From NCBI RefSeq assembly GCF_902705885.1, contig NZ_CACSIP010000001.1:258683-322682 (forward strand): 64,000 nucleotides of DNA, written 5' to 3'. This stretch comes from Mycolicibacterium austroafricanum (GTDB lineage Bacteria > Actinomycetota > Actinomycetes > Mycobacteriales > Mycobacteriaceae). The number at the start of each line of letters is the position of its first letter. Position 1 is the stretch's first letter. Below the pieces are notes generated by a model that was not told the DNA's origin, made no database searches, and saw nothing but the letters and a program-made list of their open reading frames with translations. The translations under genes and the position numbers were made by a program. Below, one piece after another: positions 20,591 through 28,796 of this stretch.

Positions 20591-21608
20591 CGAGCGCCTC
20601 TGCGAGGGAGTCCAGCTGCGCGACCTGCCAGGTCTGGAAAGACTCGGTGTTGGGCGGCACCGTCTCGGTGACCTCGACCACCGGAACGCCTGCCTGCTCG
20701 GCTGCTGCCCGGATCTGCTCGGGCACCGACCCTTCGGTCTGCGTGTTGTAGATCAACACGTCGACCCCACGATCACCGAGAAGTCGCAGAAACGCGTCGA
20801 GGTCGGCGGGCGCCGGTTCAGCCTCGTTCGACGAAGCCAGCTGGTACCCCTCGGGGGTCCGATTCTGTAAGCCCAACGCCGCGCCCATGTCGTCGAAAAC
20901 ACTCTCGGTGGCCGCGAAACTCTTTCCGACCGAATCGGCCTTGATCGCGGCGATGGTGTCGTAATACGGCGTCATCACGTTCTCGAACGCGGTGTGCCGT
21001 TCGTCGAAGTAACCGGCGGCGTCGGGTGCCAGCTCGCTGAGTTCGCCGGTCACCGCCTCGGCGACCGAGGTCACCACCGACGGGCTGTACCAGACGTGCG
21101 GATTACCCTCCCCGGCGTGGTCGTGGCCCGCTTCGTCGGCGTGATCGTGGTCGTGGTCCTGGTCCTGGTCGTGGTCGGCTTCACCGCCGTCGTGATCGTG
21201 ACCCGCTTCGTCGGCATGGCCACCGCTCGATTCGACGGCGTTGACGATCGGTGCGTCGGGGGCAGATGCCGCAGCCAGCTTGGCCGCCCACTCGTCGTAG
21301 TGCCCACCGTTGATCACGACGAGCTGCGCGCCGTCGAAGAGCGCGGCGTCCGATGGTGCCGGTTCGTAATCGTGAGGATCCACCGAAGAGCTGGCCAGAA
21401 CCGTCGTCACGTTGGCACACGCTCCGCCGAGTTGAGAGACGATGTCACCCCACTGGTCAACGCTCACCACGACGTCAACGGGCGTTGCCGGACACTCGCC
21501 GTCAGCAGCCGGGGAGGTCCCGCTGGGCGCAGCGGTCTCGTCATTGCTTCCGCACGCTGACAGCGCGAACGGCGTGGCCAGAATGAGCGACGCGGCGAAT
21601 ACCCGCAT
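20577..21608 (-). CDS. znuA: zinc-binding lipoprotein of ZnuABC
   Basis: About 343 aa, cluster A-I metal-binding protein. The lipoprotein signal MRVFAASLILATPFALSAC is complete from the ATG at 21608. A GTG at 21632 would add 8 residues but begins right against the Zur box. Metal ligands appear in VDPHDYEP and NPHVWYSP. Between them a loop at about residues 130-165 is very rich in His and Asp (DHDHDHADEAGHDH), the feature that separates zinc-specific ZnuA proteins from manganese-binding relatives. It delivers periplasmic zinc to ZnuB. First gene of the operon, divergent from a CobW gene. Confidence 0.92.
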   Translation of the reverse strand: MRVFAASLILATPFALSACGSNDETAAPSGTSPAADGECPATPVDVVVSVDQWGDIVSQLGGACANVTTVLASSSVDPHDYEPAPSDAALFDGAQLVVINGGHYDEWAAKLAAASAPDAPIVNAVESSGGHADEAGHDHDGGEADHDQDQDHDHDHADEAGHDHAGEGNPHVWYSPSVVTSVAEAVTGELSELAPDAAGYFDERHTAFENVMTPYYDTIAAIKADSVGKSFAATESVFDDMGAALGLQNRTPEGYQLASSNEAEPAPADLDAFLRLLGDRGVDVLIYNTQTEGSVPEQIRAAAEQAGVPVVEVTETVPPNTESFQTWQVAQLDSLAEALGVPV

Positions 21609-21634
21609 TTTGGTGGACGAAGAGATGATCACTC

Positions 21635-21653
21635 GGTAACGATAACCGTTTCC
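21635..21653. promoter_or_regulatory. Zur-type box upstream of znuA
   Basis: GGTAACGATAACCGTTTCC is a 19-bp imperfect palindrome (14 of 19 positions symmetric). It lies about 26 bp upstream of the znuA ATG and shares the AACGGTTATC core with the box at 38608. Confidence 0.68.
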
Positions 21654-21699
21654 ACTCCCTCCCGCCTAAACGACGCTGGGCGACGACCGTCTTATTGGC

Positions 21700-21712
21700 A
21701 ATGATTATCATT
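21700..21712. promoter_or_regulatory. Zur-type box upstream of cobW
   Basis: AATGATTATCATT is a perfect 13-bp palindrome ending 6 bp before the cobW ATG. It has the A/T-rich TGATNATCA core of actinobacterial Zur operators. Confidence 0.75.
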
Positions 21713-21718
21713 AAGGCT

Positions 21719-22864
21719 ATGTCCCCCACTCCTTCGCTTCTCCCCGTCACCGTCCTCTCCGGTTTCCTCGGCGCCGGCAAGACCACGCTGCTCAACCACA
21801 TCCTCGCCAACCGCGAGGGGCGGCGGGTGGCAGTCATCGTCAACGACATGAGCGAGGTGAACATCGATGCCGCTCTCGTCGCCGGGCAGGGTCATCTCGA
21901 TCGCACCGAGGAGAAGCTCGTCGAACTCACCAACGGCTGCATCTGCTGCACGCTGCGCGAGGACCTCATCGAGGCGGTCGGCGCCTTGGCGCGCCAGGGC
22001 CGCTTCGATCAGCTGGTGATCGAGTCCACCGGCATCTCCGAACCCATGCCGGTGGCGGCCACCTTCGAGTGGGAGTTCGAGGACGGCTTCCAGTTGGGGC
22101 AGCTCGCGAAACTGGACACCTTGGTCACCGTCGTCGACGCGTCGACGTTCCTCACCGAACTCGCCAAGGGCGAGGCGCTGGCCGACCGGCAGATGGCCGC
22201 CGGCGAGGGCGATGCCAGGAGCATTGCCGACCTCCTGACCGACCAGGTCGAGTTCGCCGATGTGCTGCTGCTCAACAAGACCGATCTGGTCAATCCCAAC
22301 CAACTCGGCGCTGTCGAGGCGCTGTTGCGTCGGCTCAACCCCACTGCCAAGCTGATCAGAACCCACAACGGCGTCGTCGACCTCGACCAGGTCCTCGAGA
22401 CCGGACTGTTTGATCCGATTGCCGCTGCCCAGGCTCCGGGCTGGGACGAGGAACTCGCCGACGGTCACACCCCGGAGACCGAGGAATACGGTATCGGCTC
22501 GATGACCTTCAGGTCCGACCGGCCATTCCATCCGCAACGCCTGTCGGATGCCCTCGACCAAGTGCGTGGACTGTTGCGCAGCAAGGGATTCTGCTGGATC
22601 GCGACGCGACCCTCGATAGCGGCGATCTGGTCGCAAGCCGGACCCAACATGGTCATCGAACCGGCACAGTACTGGTCCTCCACCGAGATCGAGCCCTCGC
22701 AGGAGATCGTGTTCATCGGCGTTCGAATCGATCGGCCGCGGCTGACGGCGCTGCTGGAGTCGGCGGTGCTCACGGATGCCGAGATGGCTCAAGGTGAGGA
22801 TGGGTGGGGGCGCTACTCAGACCCGTTGCCGAAGTGGGTTGTCGCCCATAACCACAGCGGCTGA
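21719..22864 (+). CDS. CobW/YciC-family G3E GTPase, zinc metallochaperone candidate
   Basis: A 381-aa G3E-family GTPase. Walker A is [14 protein letters not shown] near residue 14, the metal-binding CxCC is [10 protein letters not shown], switch residues are in ESTGISEP, and the guanine specificity motif is LLNKTDLV. The C-terminal CobW domain starts around [12 protein letters not shown]. Such proteins, when under Zur control, move zinc to client enzymes during starvation (YciC, ZNG1 relatives). The ATG at 21719 follows directly on a perfect Zur-like palindrome, and the gene is divergent from znuA. Confidence 0.9.
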   Translation: MSPTPSLLPVTVLSGFLGAGKTTLLNHILANREGRRVAVIVNDMSEVNIDAALVAGQGHLDRTEEKLVELTNGCICCTLREDLIEAVGALARQGRFDQLVIESTGISEPMPVAATFEWEFEDGFQLGQLAKLDTLVTVVDASTFLTELAKGEALADRQMAAGEGDARSIADLLTDQVEFADVLLLNKTDLVNPNQLGAVEALLRRLNPTAKLIRTHNGVVDLDQVLETGLFDPIAAAQAPGWDEELADGHTPETEEYGIGSMTFRSDRPFHPQRLSDALDQVRGLLRSKGFCWIATRPSIAAIWSQAGPNMVIEPAQYWSSTEIEPSQEIVFIGVRIDRPRLTALLESAVLTDAEMAQGEDGWGRYSDPLPKWVVAHNHSG

Positions 22865-22879
22865 CCGCGACGTCGCCGG

Positions 22880-23179
22880 TCAAGAAGCCGGCTTCACCGC
22901 AGGGCCCGATTCGCGACCGAGACTCCTGCGCTCCTGCGGTGTCGTAGCGCCCCAAATCCCATAGGGCTCAGCAGCCTCGACAGCGTACCGTCTGCACTCA
23001 AGCAGCACTGGACACGCTCGGCAGATCTGCTTGGCACTCTTTTCGTGGTCGAGCCGCCTCTGCCCCTTGTCGTGCTCAGCAGTGAAGAAGACCTCCGAGG
23101 GCATCCCGCGACAAAGCCCCCTCAGCTGCCATTCCCACGATTCCAGTGTCGGCGTGAGAATCCGGTGTGCGGATTCCAA
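22880..23179 (-). CDS. WhiB-family iron-sulfur regulator
   Basis: A 99-aa Wbl protein. Four Cys are placed C23-x29-C53-x2-C56-x5-C62 (LCRGMPSEVFF, then ICRACPVLLEC), as needed for a [4Fe-4S] cluster. The beta-turn motif is YGIWGATTPQERR at about 73-85. I cannot assign it to a numbered WhiB. The apparent start is TTG at 23179 with a weak ribosome-binding site, so the N-terminus is uncertain. It lies 8 bp after the preceding SDR gene on the same strand and is probably co-transcribed with it. Confidence 0.85.
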   Translation of the reverse strand: MESAHRILTPTLESWEWQLRGLCRGMPSEVFFTAEHDKGQRRLDHEKSAKQICRACPVLLECRRYAVEAAEPYGIWGATTPQERRSLGRESGPAVKPAS

Positions 23180-23187
23180 CTGGGCGC

Positions 23188-24048
23188 TCAGATACCGAGT
23201 TTGAGTGAGGCCCCGGCGTCGACAAAGAGCTGTTGGCCGGTCACATAACGGGACTCGTCGGAGGCCAGGTAGACCACCGCATGTGAGATGTCGGACGGCT
23301 CGACGTACGGGATCGGCATCGCCTGCATGAAAGGGAACGCGACCTCGGCGTCCTCGCGCGTCGGATCGGTCAGGTCCGGACGGAAGGTCTTGTACATCGC
23401 CGGGTTCTGCAACATGTCCGTGTCGACGTTCGTCGGATGGATGGCGTTGACTCGAATCCTGCTGGGTCCGAGGGTCAGCGCAAGCGAACGGGTGTAGTCG
23501 CGGATCATCTTCTTCGCCAGACCGTAGCCGTCACCGCCAGCACCTTGCAGCCCGCCTTGGCCGTTGACGCCGCCGGCCTGGGGAACCAACCCGGCCACGG
23601 ATCCGGTGACGATGACCGATCCCCCGGGATCGAGATGCGGCAACCCCGCGTGGACCGTGTTGACGACTCCAACGAAGTCCACATCGAACGCGTCGACGAA
23701 GCCCTGCACGGGAACGTCGTTTCCCAATGGACAGATACCCGCGTTGGCCACGATCACGTGCAGGCCGCCCAGTTCGGCCACCGCATCGTCGAGGACCTTG
23801 CTGAGCCCCACGCGGTCACGGACATCGACCTGCGCGGAGATGACCCGCCGGCCCGCCTTCTCGACGAGGCGGACCGTCTCCTCGAGGTCGGCCGGAGAGG
23901 CAAGAGGGTATCCGTTGGTCGTGATGTCCTCGCCGATGTCGACGATCACGAGATCGGCCCCCTCGTCGGCGAGATCGACGGCGTGGCTGCGCCCTTGACC
24001 GCGGGCAGCCCCGGTGACGAATGCGACCTTGCCGGTCATCCGACCCAT
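23188..24048 (-). CDS. mycofactocin-coupled SDR family oxidoreductase
   Basis: A 286-aa short-chain dehydrogenase. The start MGRMTGKVAFVTGAARGQGRSH near the N-terminus, with GAARGQGRSHA in place of the usual glycine motif, is the hallmark of the actinobacterial SDR group thought to use non-exchangeable NAD with mycofactocin. NAGI and YGLAKK are present, with the catalytic Tyr. A long insert (LVPQAGGVNGQGGLQGAGGD) precedes YGLAKK. The ATG at 24048 follows GGAGGAGG; the longer frame upstream crosses the Zur-like box and is rejected. The alcohol substrate is unknown. Confidence 0.88.
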   Translation of the reverse strand: MGRMTGKVAFVTGAARGQGRSHAVDLADEGADLVIVDIGEDITTNGYPLASPADLEETVRLVEKAGRRVISAQVDVRDRVGLSKVLDDAVAELGGLHVIVANAGICPLGNDVPVQGFVDAFDVDFVGVVNTVHAGLPHLDPGGSVIVTGSVAGLVPQAGGVNGQGGLQGAGGDGYGLAKKMIRDYTRSLALTLGPSRIRVNAIHPTNVDTDMLQNPAMYKTFRPDLTDPTREDAEVAFPFMQAMPIPYVEPSDISHAVVYLASDESRYVTGQQLFVDAGASLKLGI

Positions 24049-24122
24049 CAGCGACCTCCTCCGTACATGGAAATGATTTTCGACAACGCTTCGGTGGCAC
24101 TGTAACCTGAATCCACATTTAT

Positions 24123-24137
24123 TGACAATCATTGTCA
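24123..24137. promoter_or_regulatory. Zur-type box, perfect palindrome
   Basis: TGACAATCATTGTCA is a perfect 15-bp palindrome (centre C) between the SDR gene (start 75 bp away) and the small Cys-rich gene on the plus strand (start 30 bp away). It closely matches the box at 28798. Confidence 0.82.
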
Positions 24138-24167
24138 TTAACCGTCGTCGATGCGATCCGCGGAGGA

Positions 24168-24563
24168 GTGCACCTGTTGCGAACCGAACGTAGTTTCACC
24201 GCCCGACCATTCACCATCGCCGTCTGTCAGGGGTGCACTCCGCAACTCACGGACATGGTCATGCCGAAACTGCGTGCGGTGGTTCGCAGCTGTCCGCACG
24301 GCGTACTCGTCGTGACCCGCTGCCTCATGGGCAGATTCGGTTGCGCCACCCGGGGATCCGATCGTGGAGTAGTGCTACTACTGCAGCCGTGCACCACTGA
24401 TCGGGTGCCCGTATCCGCCCTACAGTGGGCTGGACCGATTCACACCGAGGCCGAGGCCGACACCGTGTGCCGCTGGATCAGCGCAGGCCGATGGGACAGC
24501 GGCGAACTGCCTTTGAGCTTGCAAGCCGACTACAACCTTGCGAAGACCAGCCGCCTGAACTGA
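24168..24563 (+). CDS. Cys-rich hypothetical protein behind a Zur-type box
   Basis: About 131 aa, no family recognised with certainty. Cys residues occur as VCQGCTPQ near residue 20, then SCPHGVLVVTRCLMGRFGC, then PCTTD and VCRW. The C..C / C..C arrangement around a short strand (GVLVVTRC) recalls thioredoxin-fold [2Fe-2S] ferredoxin-like proteins, but it could equally bind zinc. The start is unclear: GTG at 24168 sits very close to GGAGGA, while TTG at 24177 has better spacing. The perfect Zur-like palindrome 30 bp upstream suggests expression in zinc starvation. It ends in a hairpin shared with aztD. Confidence 0.65.
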   Translation: MHLLRTERSFTARPFTIAVCQGCTPQLTDMVMPKLRAVVRSCPHGVLVVTRCLMGRFGCATRGSDRGVVLLLQPCTTDRVPVSALQWAGPIHTEAEADTVCRWISAGRWDSGELPLSLQADYNLAKTSRLN

Positions 24564-24575
24564 GCGATCGACCGG

Positions 24576-24610
24576 CACGGCCGGTGAGCGGAGACCGCCC
24601 ACCGGCCGTG
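24576..24610. terminator. bidirectional hairpin between convergent genes
   Basis: CACGGCCGGTG and CACCGGCCGTG form perfect 11-bp arms, and the loop itself can pair GCGG with CCGC. It lies between the convergent Cys-rich gene and aztD. There is no T-tract on either strand, as is common for mycobacterial terminators. Confidence 0.6.
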
Positions 24611-24624
24611 GCGAACTGTTGCTG

Positions 24625-25821
24625 TCAGTGATCGTGGCCGACGGCCCCGCTGAGCTCGTTGGGCGTCTGCTCCACCGTCGCTGAGGTGGTCACCTGACCG
24701 GCCTGCAGGTCGACCAGGTGGATCTGCTTGGCCGCCGGGTCGCTGATGTAGACGGCGTCCTCGCGGGTGAAGACCGCCGGTCCGGGTTGCTGCCAGTCGT
24801 CGGGTTCCGACCACGGCTGGGTCACCTGGATGGACCGCACCATGTCGCCGGTCACCGGGTCGAACACGTAGAGCTTGCCGTCGGTGCCGAGGATCAGCGC
24901 CTCTGCCTGCGGCCCTCGGCCGAGCGACCGGAACCAGTAGCTCACCCCTTCGGGCAGCCGCACCAGTTGGAGCTGGTCGGTGGTGGTGTCGATCAACGAG
25001 AACTGCTGCGGCCGCTCGAGTTCGGCGTCTGGATCCACCTTCATGTCACCGAGCACCACCGGCGAGTCCTCATGACCACGGGTGTTTCCGATCCGCCCGT
25101 AGGGCGTTGGGCTGGCGATCTTGGTGAACTCGCCGTTTGCGTACTCCAGGACCCCGTTCTCACACCCCAGGATGACGACTTCGTCGGCGGCCACCGATTC
25201 ACCGTGGATGCCGGGACAGTCCTCGCTGCGGGCGATCTCCCGGTCACCCTGCATCGCCACCGCACCGGTGCGGTTCTCCGAGTCACCGATGCTGTGCACC
25301 AGCGTCCCGTCACTCAAGATCACCGCCACACCATGATGCGCGTCGGGCGTCACGAAGTTCTGGGTTTCCGGCATGCCGTCCGCCAGAGCGTGCGGATCGA
25401 ACGCAGTGATCTCACCCGAACCGTCGGCGAACAGCACCGTGCGCTCCCCGTGGGCGACCACATGCCCGGCGTCGGCAGCCGGGAAGGTGTTATCGGTCAA
25501 CGTCCCAGCCGTCGCGTCGAGTACCCGGAAGCCCTCCGCTGTCGTGACCAGGACATGGTCTGCGTCTCCGGCCGGATTCACACGCAAGAAGCCGTCCAAC
25601 GGGATGTCCTGTGCCACCTCGAGCGTCTCACCGTCGATCACGTAGAGGCCACCGTCGTAGGTGGCGACCAACGGCTCGGTGATGGGAGCGTTCGGCGCTT
25701 GGCGTTCCGCCGTCGGCTCCGCGCTCTCGGGACCCTCAGAGGTGTTGCCCGAACACGCCGCCAGCGCGGCCACCGTGAACGACACTGCTCCGACGCGGTA
25801 AAGCCACCGCGATGTGGACAT
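24625..25821 (-). CDS. aztD: AztD-like zinc metallochaperone lipoprotein (beta-propeller)
   Basis: A 398-aa lipoprotein: signal SFTVAALAAC with the lipobox Cys at about 23, then a Pro/Glu linker and a beta-propeller of short repeats such as DGGLYVIDGETLEV and DGKLYVFDPVTGDMV. The stretch EDCPGIHGESVAADEVVILGCENGVLEY carries two Cys for a disulfide and matches what I recall of AztD, which hands zinc to the AztC binding protein. The C-terminus ends in GAVGHDH, a possible metal site. It is the third gene of the operon, 37 bp after aztC. The name rests on the operon and motifs. Confidence 0.82.
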   Translation of the reverse strand: MSTSRWLYRVGAVSFTVAALAACSGNTSEGPESAEPTAERQAPNAPITEPLVATYDGGLYVIDGETLEVAQDIPLDGFLRVNPAGDADHVLVTTAEGFRVLDATAGTLTDNTFPAADAGHVVAHGERTVLFADGSGEITAFDPHALADGMPETQNFVTPDAHHGVAVILSDGTLVHSIGDSENRTGAVAMQGDREIARSEDCPGIHGESVAADEVVILGCENGVLEYANGEFTKIASPTPYGRIGNTRGHEDSPVVLGDMKVDPDAELERPQQFSLIDTTTDQLQLVRLPEGVSYWFRSLGRGPQAEALILGTDGKLYVFDPVTGDMVRSIQVTQPWSEPDDWQQPGPAVFTREDAVYISDPAAKQIHLVDLQAGQVTTSATVEQTPNELSGAVGHDH

Positions 25822-25858
25822 GATTGCTCCTTCCGAGCTTGATTTCAGATGCCTGCGG

Positions 25859-26764
25859 CTATCGCAGGCCGGTAACGATGGAGTCGGCGTTGGCTCGCAT
25901 CATGTCGAGGTAGGTGCCGCCGGGTGTGCCTGGTGGACTGAGGGATTCGCTGTAGAGGGGCACTATTCGGATGTGCACGCCAGCCTGTTGGGCCAAGACA
26001 TTCGCCAGCTTCTCCGGTTGGGAAGAGTCGACGAAGATGGCCGGCACCCCGGCGGCGTCTATCGCGCCGACCAGCGACTGCAGATCCGAGGGACTGGGTG
26101 CGGCCAGCGTGGTGCCGCTGGGAACGATCGCGCCGATCACGGTGAAGTCGAACCGTTGGGCGAGGTAGCCGAGAACGTGGTGGTTGGTCACCAACTTGCG
26201 GCGCTGCGGCGGAATGGCCGCGAAATCGCGGGCCATCGAGGTGTCGAGTTCACGAAGTTGTTGTCGATACTGCTCGGCGTTTCGTGAAACGGCCGCCGTG
26301 TCGATTCCCTCGACTTCACGGATCATCGTGCGTTCGATGACGTCGACAGCGGTGATCATCCGTTGCGGGTCGGTCCAGAAGTGCGGGTCCGGTGTGCCGG
26401 CGCTTTCGCCCTCCGGGTAGTCGATCGGGTTGATCCGCTCGCCGACCGCGAGCGTCGAAATCCCGTTCTCCTCGGCGCTTTCGACATTGCGGGTGATGTT
26501 CTCCTCCAACCCGAGACCGTTGTACACGATCAGGCCGGCGCTGTTCATGGCCGCGGCATCCTGTGCGGAGACCCCGAACGAGTGCGGGTCCGCGTTGGGT
26601 TTCATCAGCACTCGGACGTCGGCTGTGTCGCCGACGATGTTGCGGACGACATCTCCGAGGATGTTCGTGGTGACGACGATCTCACCGGTGGAGGTCGAAC
26701 CGCCGCATGCCGTCAGCGCTGCGCCCAGCAGCGCGATCAACCAGACAACCGACGCGCGGATCAT
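25859..26764 (-). CDS. aztC: zinc ABC transporter substrate-binding lipoprotein AztC
   Basis: A 301-aa cluster A-I (TroA-type) protein. It has the lipoprotein signal MIRASVVWLIALLGAALTAC and metal ligands in NADPHSFGVS, TPDPHFWTDP and VTNHHVLGYLA, with a final acidic ligand in FVDSSQPEK. Unlike znuA in this window it lacks a long His/Asp loop, which is typical of AztC proteins that receive zinc from AztD. The ATG overlaps the stop of the upstream permease fusion by 4 bp. It provides the second binding-protein route for zinc. Confidence 0.87.
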   Translation of the reverse strand: MIRASVVWLIALLGAALTACGGSTSTGEIVVTTNILGDVVRNIVGDTADVRVLMKPNADPHSFGVSAQDAAAMNSAGLIVYNGLGLEENITRNVESAEENGISTLAVGERINPIDYPEGESAGTPDPHFWTDPQRMITAVDVIERTMIREVEGIDTAAVSRNAEQYRQQLRELDTSMARDFAAIPPQRRKLVTNHHVLGYLAQRFDFTVIGAIVPSGTTLAAPSPSDLQSLVGAIDAAGVPAIFVDSSQPEKLANVLAQQAGVHIRIVPLYSESLSPPGTPGGTYLDMMRANADSIVTGLR

Positions 26765-28776
26765 CGGCCGGACTCCACCATCAAACCGGGCGGGACCCCG
26801 GTGCGCAGGGTCCGGGCGATGCGCAGGCCGTCGGCGTAGTCGATCTCGTAGACCTCCCGAGCGGACGCATTGTTCACATACGCACGGTCGGAGTCGATCT
26901 CGATCACCGGCTGTGGTTTGTCCACGGGCACCGCGGCGTCGAACAATGGGACCCGGGAAGTCTCTACGGCTGTGTTGACGTCGAATGCTCCCAGGGACCC
27001 GTCACGGTGCAGGACCAGGACGGTGCCATCACCGGCGGTGTTGGCTGCCAGGGCATCTGGCACCGGAATCAGGGTCCACCGCCGCTGGCGGCTGTCGAGC
27101 ACCCACACCGTTGCGGCGGACACACCTGCGAACACATCGGAGCGGTCACGGTGATCCATCCGATTCGGGCCCTGGGCGGGAGCCCCGGCCGGGAACGGTA
27201 TCGGGGTGACCGTCAGGTCGCCGTCACCTCCGGTCACCCGCACCGCGCCGGTACCGCACCCGACTACCACCGCGCGCCGAGTGGGCGACGACCACCCAGG
27301 CTGCGGGCACTCGCCGATCAGATCCGTAGTGCCGTCAGCATCGACCACCCGGAGCTGACCGGTACCGCTCACGGTGACCACCCGGTTGCCGTAGGGCACC
27401 GCAACGGCGACATCGTCATCCACCGAGAGATCGGCGGGCTTGGCCACCGACTTCTCGCCGAGCTTCTCCCGGTCGACGAAATCAATCGTGCCGCTGGAGG
27501 TTTTGATGGCAACCAGCGTGTTGCTGGCGCTCGCATCAACCACCGGCAAGTCGATCGTGTCGACCATCGCGGGCTCGGTGGCGAAATAGTGGTAGTGATC
27601 GCCGTGGTCGAAAGTCCACGCGCCGGCATCCACCACGGTGGTGGTCTGGCCGGTCTGCAGGTAGGCGAAGCGACCGTCCCCGCTGATCGCGGTCACCGGC
27701 CCGTAGGAGCCGATGCGGGTTCCGATCTCGTCGACCGCGTCATAGACCTCCGTCTCCCCGGTGGCGGGGTCGACGAGCACCAGCTTGGTGAGCGGCCCGT
27801 CGAGTTCCCGGGCGCCCTCGACGGTTACATCGCCGTTCCCGTTCCCGTTCCCGTTCCCGTTCCCGTTGTCGACGTTCGTCTGAGGTGCCGATGGCGGGCC
27901 GCCGCCGGCGCACCCGGCGACCACACCGGCCGAGGCAGCGACGATCAAGACCCGCCTCCACTTGGTGCGCATCAGCGACAACAACGTGGACAGGAAGAAG
28001 ATCAGCACGGCGACGACCGCGATGGTGGCCCCGCCGGCGGTGCCTGCGTGCCAGGAGATGACCAGACCCAGGTACACCGCGGCAGAACCGATGACCGCGG
28101 ACAGCGCCATGACACGCGGGATGGAACGGGCCCACGTGAGCGCCGTGGCCGGCGGCGCGATCAGCAACCCGAGCACCAGCAGCGTCCCCACCACGTGGAA
28201 CGACGCGACCATCGCAACCGCTATCAGCGCCGTCAGCGCCGGGATCGCCAATTGCGGGCGCAAACCCAGTGTGCTGGCCTTGCGCGGATCGAACGTCACG
28301 GCCACGAAGGCCCGATGGCCGACCATCACCGCGCCGATCGCCAGGATCAAGGCCAGGGCGAGCACGACCAGATCGTGGGTTCGTACCGCGAACACGTCAC
28401 CGAACAGGAAGCCGGTGAGGTCGACGGCGAAGCTCTGCGACCGGGAGACGATGATCACCCCCAGCGCGAGCATGCCGACCAGTAGCAGCCCGGTGCTGGT
28501 GTCCGAGGAGAGCTTCGAGGAGCGGCCGACGAGGGCTACGCCCACGGCCATGACCAGAGCAGCGGTCAGTCCGCCTGCCATCAGGCTGAACCCGGCCAAT
28601 GCTGCCAGTGCCACCCCGGGCAGCATGCCGTGCGTCATCGCCTCACTGAGGAACACGCTGCGACGCAACAGCACCCAGCATCCGACCAGTGCACACAAGC
28701 AGGAGGCGATCACGCCGGCCACCAGTGCTCGCAGCACGACGTCCGCTTCGAACGGTTCGGTGAGCCAGGGCGTCAT
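26761..28776 (-). CDS. aztB: AztB-type zinc permease fused to an AztD-like beta-propeller
   Basis: 671 aa in two parts. Residues 1-270 are an ABC-3 permease with about eight membrane segments (CLCALVGCWVLLRRSVFLSEAMTHGM and VVGTLLVLGLLIAPPATAL). Next, MRTKWRRVLIVAASAGVVAGC reads like a whole lipoprotein signal with its lipobox Cys near residue 289. It is followed by an Asn-Gly repeat and a 350-residue beta-propeller with the AztD-type metal motif DHGDHYHYF (about 391-399). No stop codon separates the halves, so this is a fusion, although internal initiation at 27972 cannot be excluded. The ATG at 28776 is preferred over GTG/ATG options nearer the Zur box. First gene of aztB-aztC-aztD. Confidence 0.83.
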   Translation of the reverse strand: MTPWLTEPFEADVVLRALVAGVIASCLCALVGCWVLLRRSVFLSEAMTHGMLPGVALAALAGFSLMAGGLTAALVMAVGVALVGRSSKLSSDTSTGLLLVGMLALGVIIVSRSQSFAVDLTGFLFGDVFAVRTHDLVVLALALILAIGAVMVGHRAFVAVTFDPRKASTLGLRPQLAIPALTALIAVAMVASFHVVGTLLVLGLLIAPPATALTWARSIPRVMALSAVIGSAAVYLGLVISWHAGTAGGATIAVVAVLIFFLSTLLSLMRTKWRRVLIVAASAGVVAGCAGGGPPSAPQTNVDNGNGNGNGNGNGDVTVEGARELDGPLTKLVLVDPATGETEVYDAVDEIGTRIGSYGPVTAISGDGRFAYLQTGQTTTVVDAGAWTFDHGDHYHYFATEPAMVDTIDLPVVDASASNTLVAIKTSSGTIDFVDREKLGEKSVAKPADLSVDDDVAVAVPYGNRVVTVSGTGQLRVVDADGTTDLIGECPQPGWSSPTRRAVVVGCGTGAVRVTGGDGDLTVTPIPFPAGAPAQGPNRMDHRDRSDVFAGVSAATVWVLDSRQRRWTLIPVPDALAANTAGDGTVLVLHRDGSLGAFDVNTAVETSRVPLFDAAVPVDKPQPVIEIDSDRAYVNNASAREVYEIDYADGLRIARTLRTGVPPGLMVESGR
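27835..27864. repeat. hexanucleotide microsatellite, five perfect copies
   Basis: GTTCCC is repeated five times, encoding alternating Asn-Gly on the minus strand in the linker after the internal lipobox of the permease fusion. A six-base unit keeps the frame, so slippage would change linker length only. Confidence 0.9.
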
Positions 28777-28796
28777 GCCGTACAGTGGTAGCAGTA

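Noticed and set aside
20577..21632. The His/Asp-rich znuA segment as a DNA repeat element or CRISPR-like array
   Set aside because: Codon-level repetition of a metal-binding loop; no spacer structure.
26707..28485. 592-codon plus-strand frame opposite the permease fusion
   Set aside because: His/Arg/Asp-rich shadow; its apparent valine-proline repeats come from the GTTCCC repeat.
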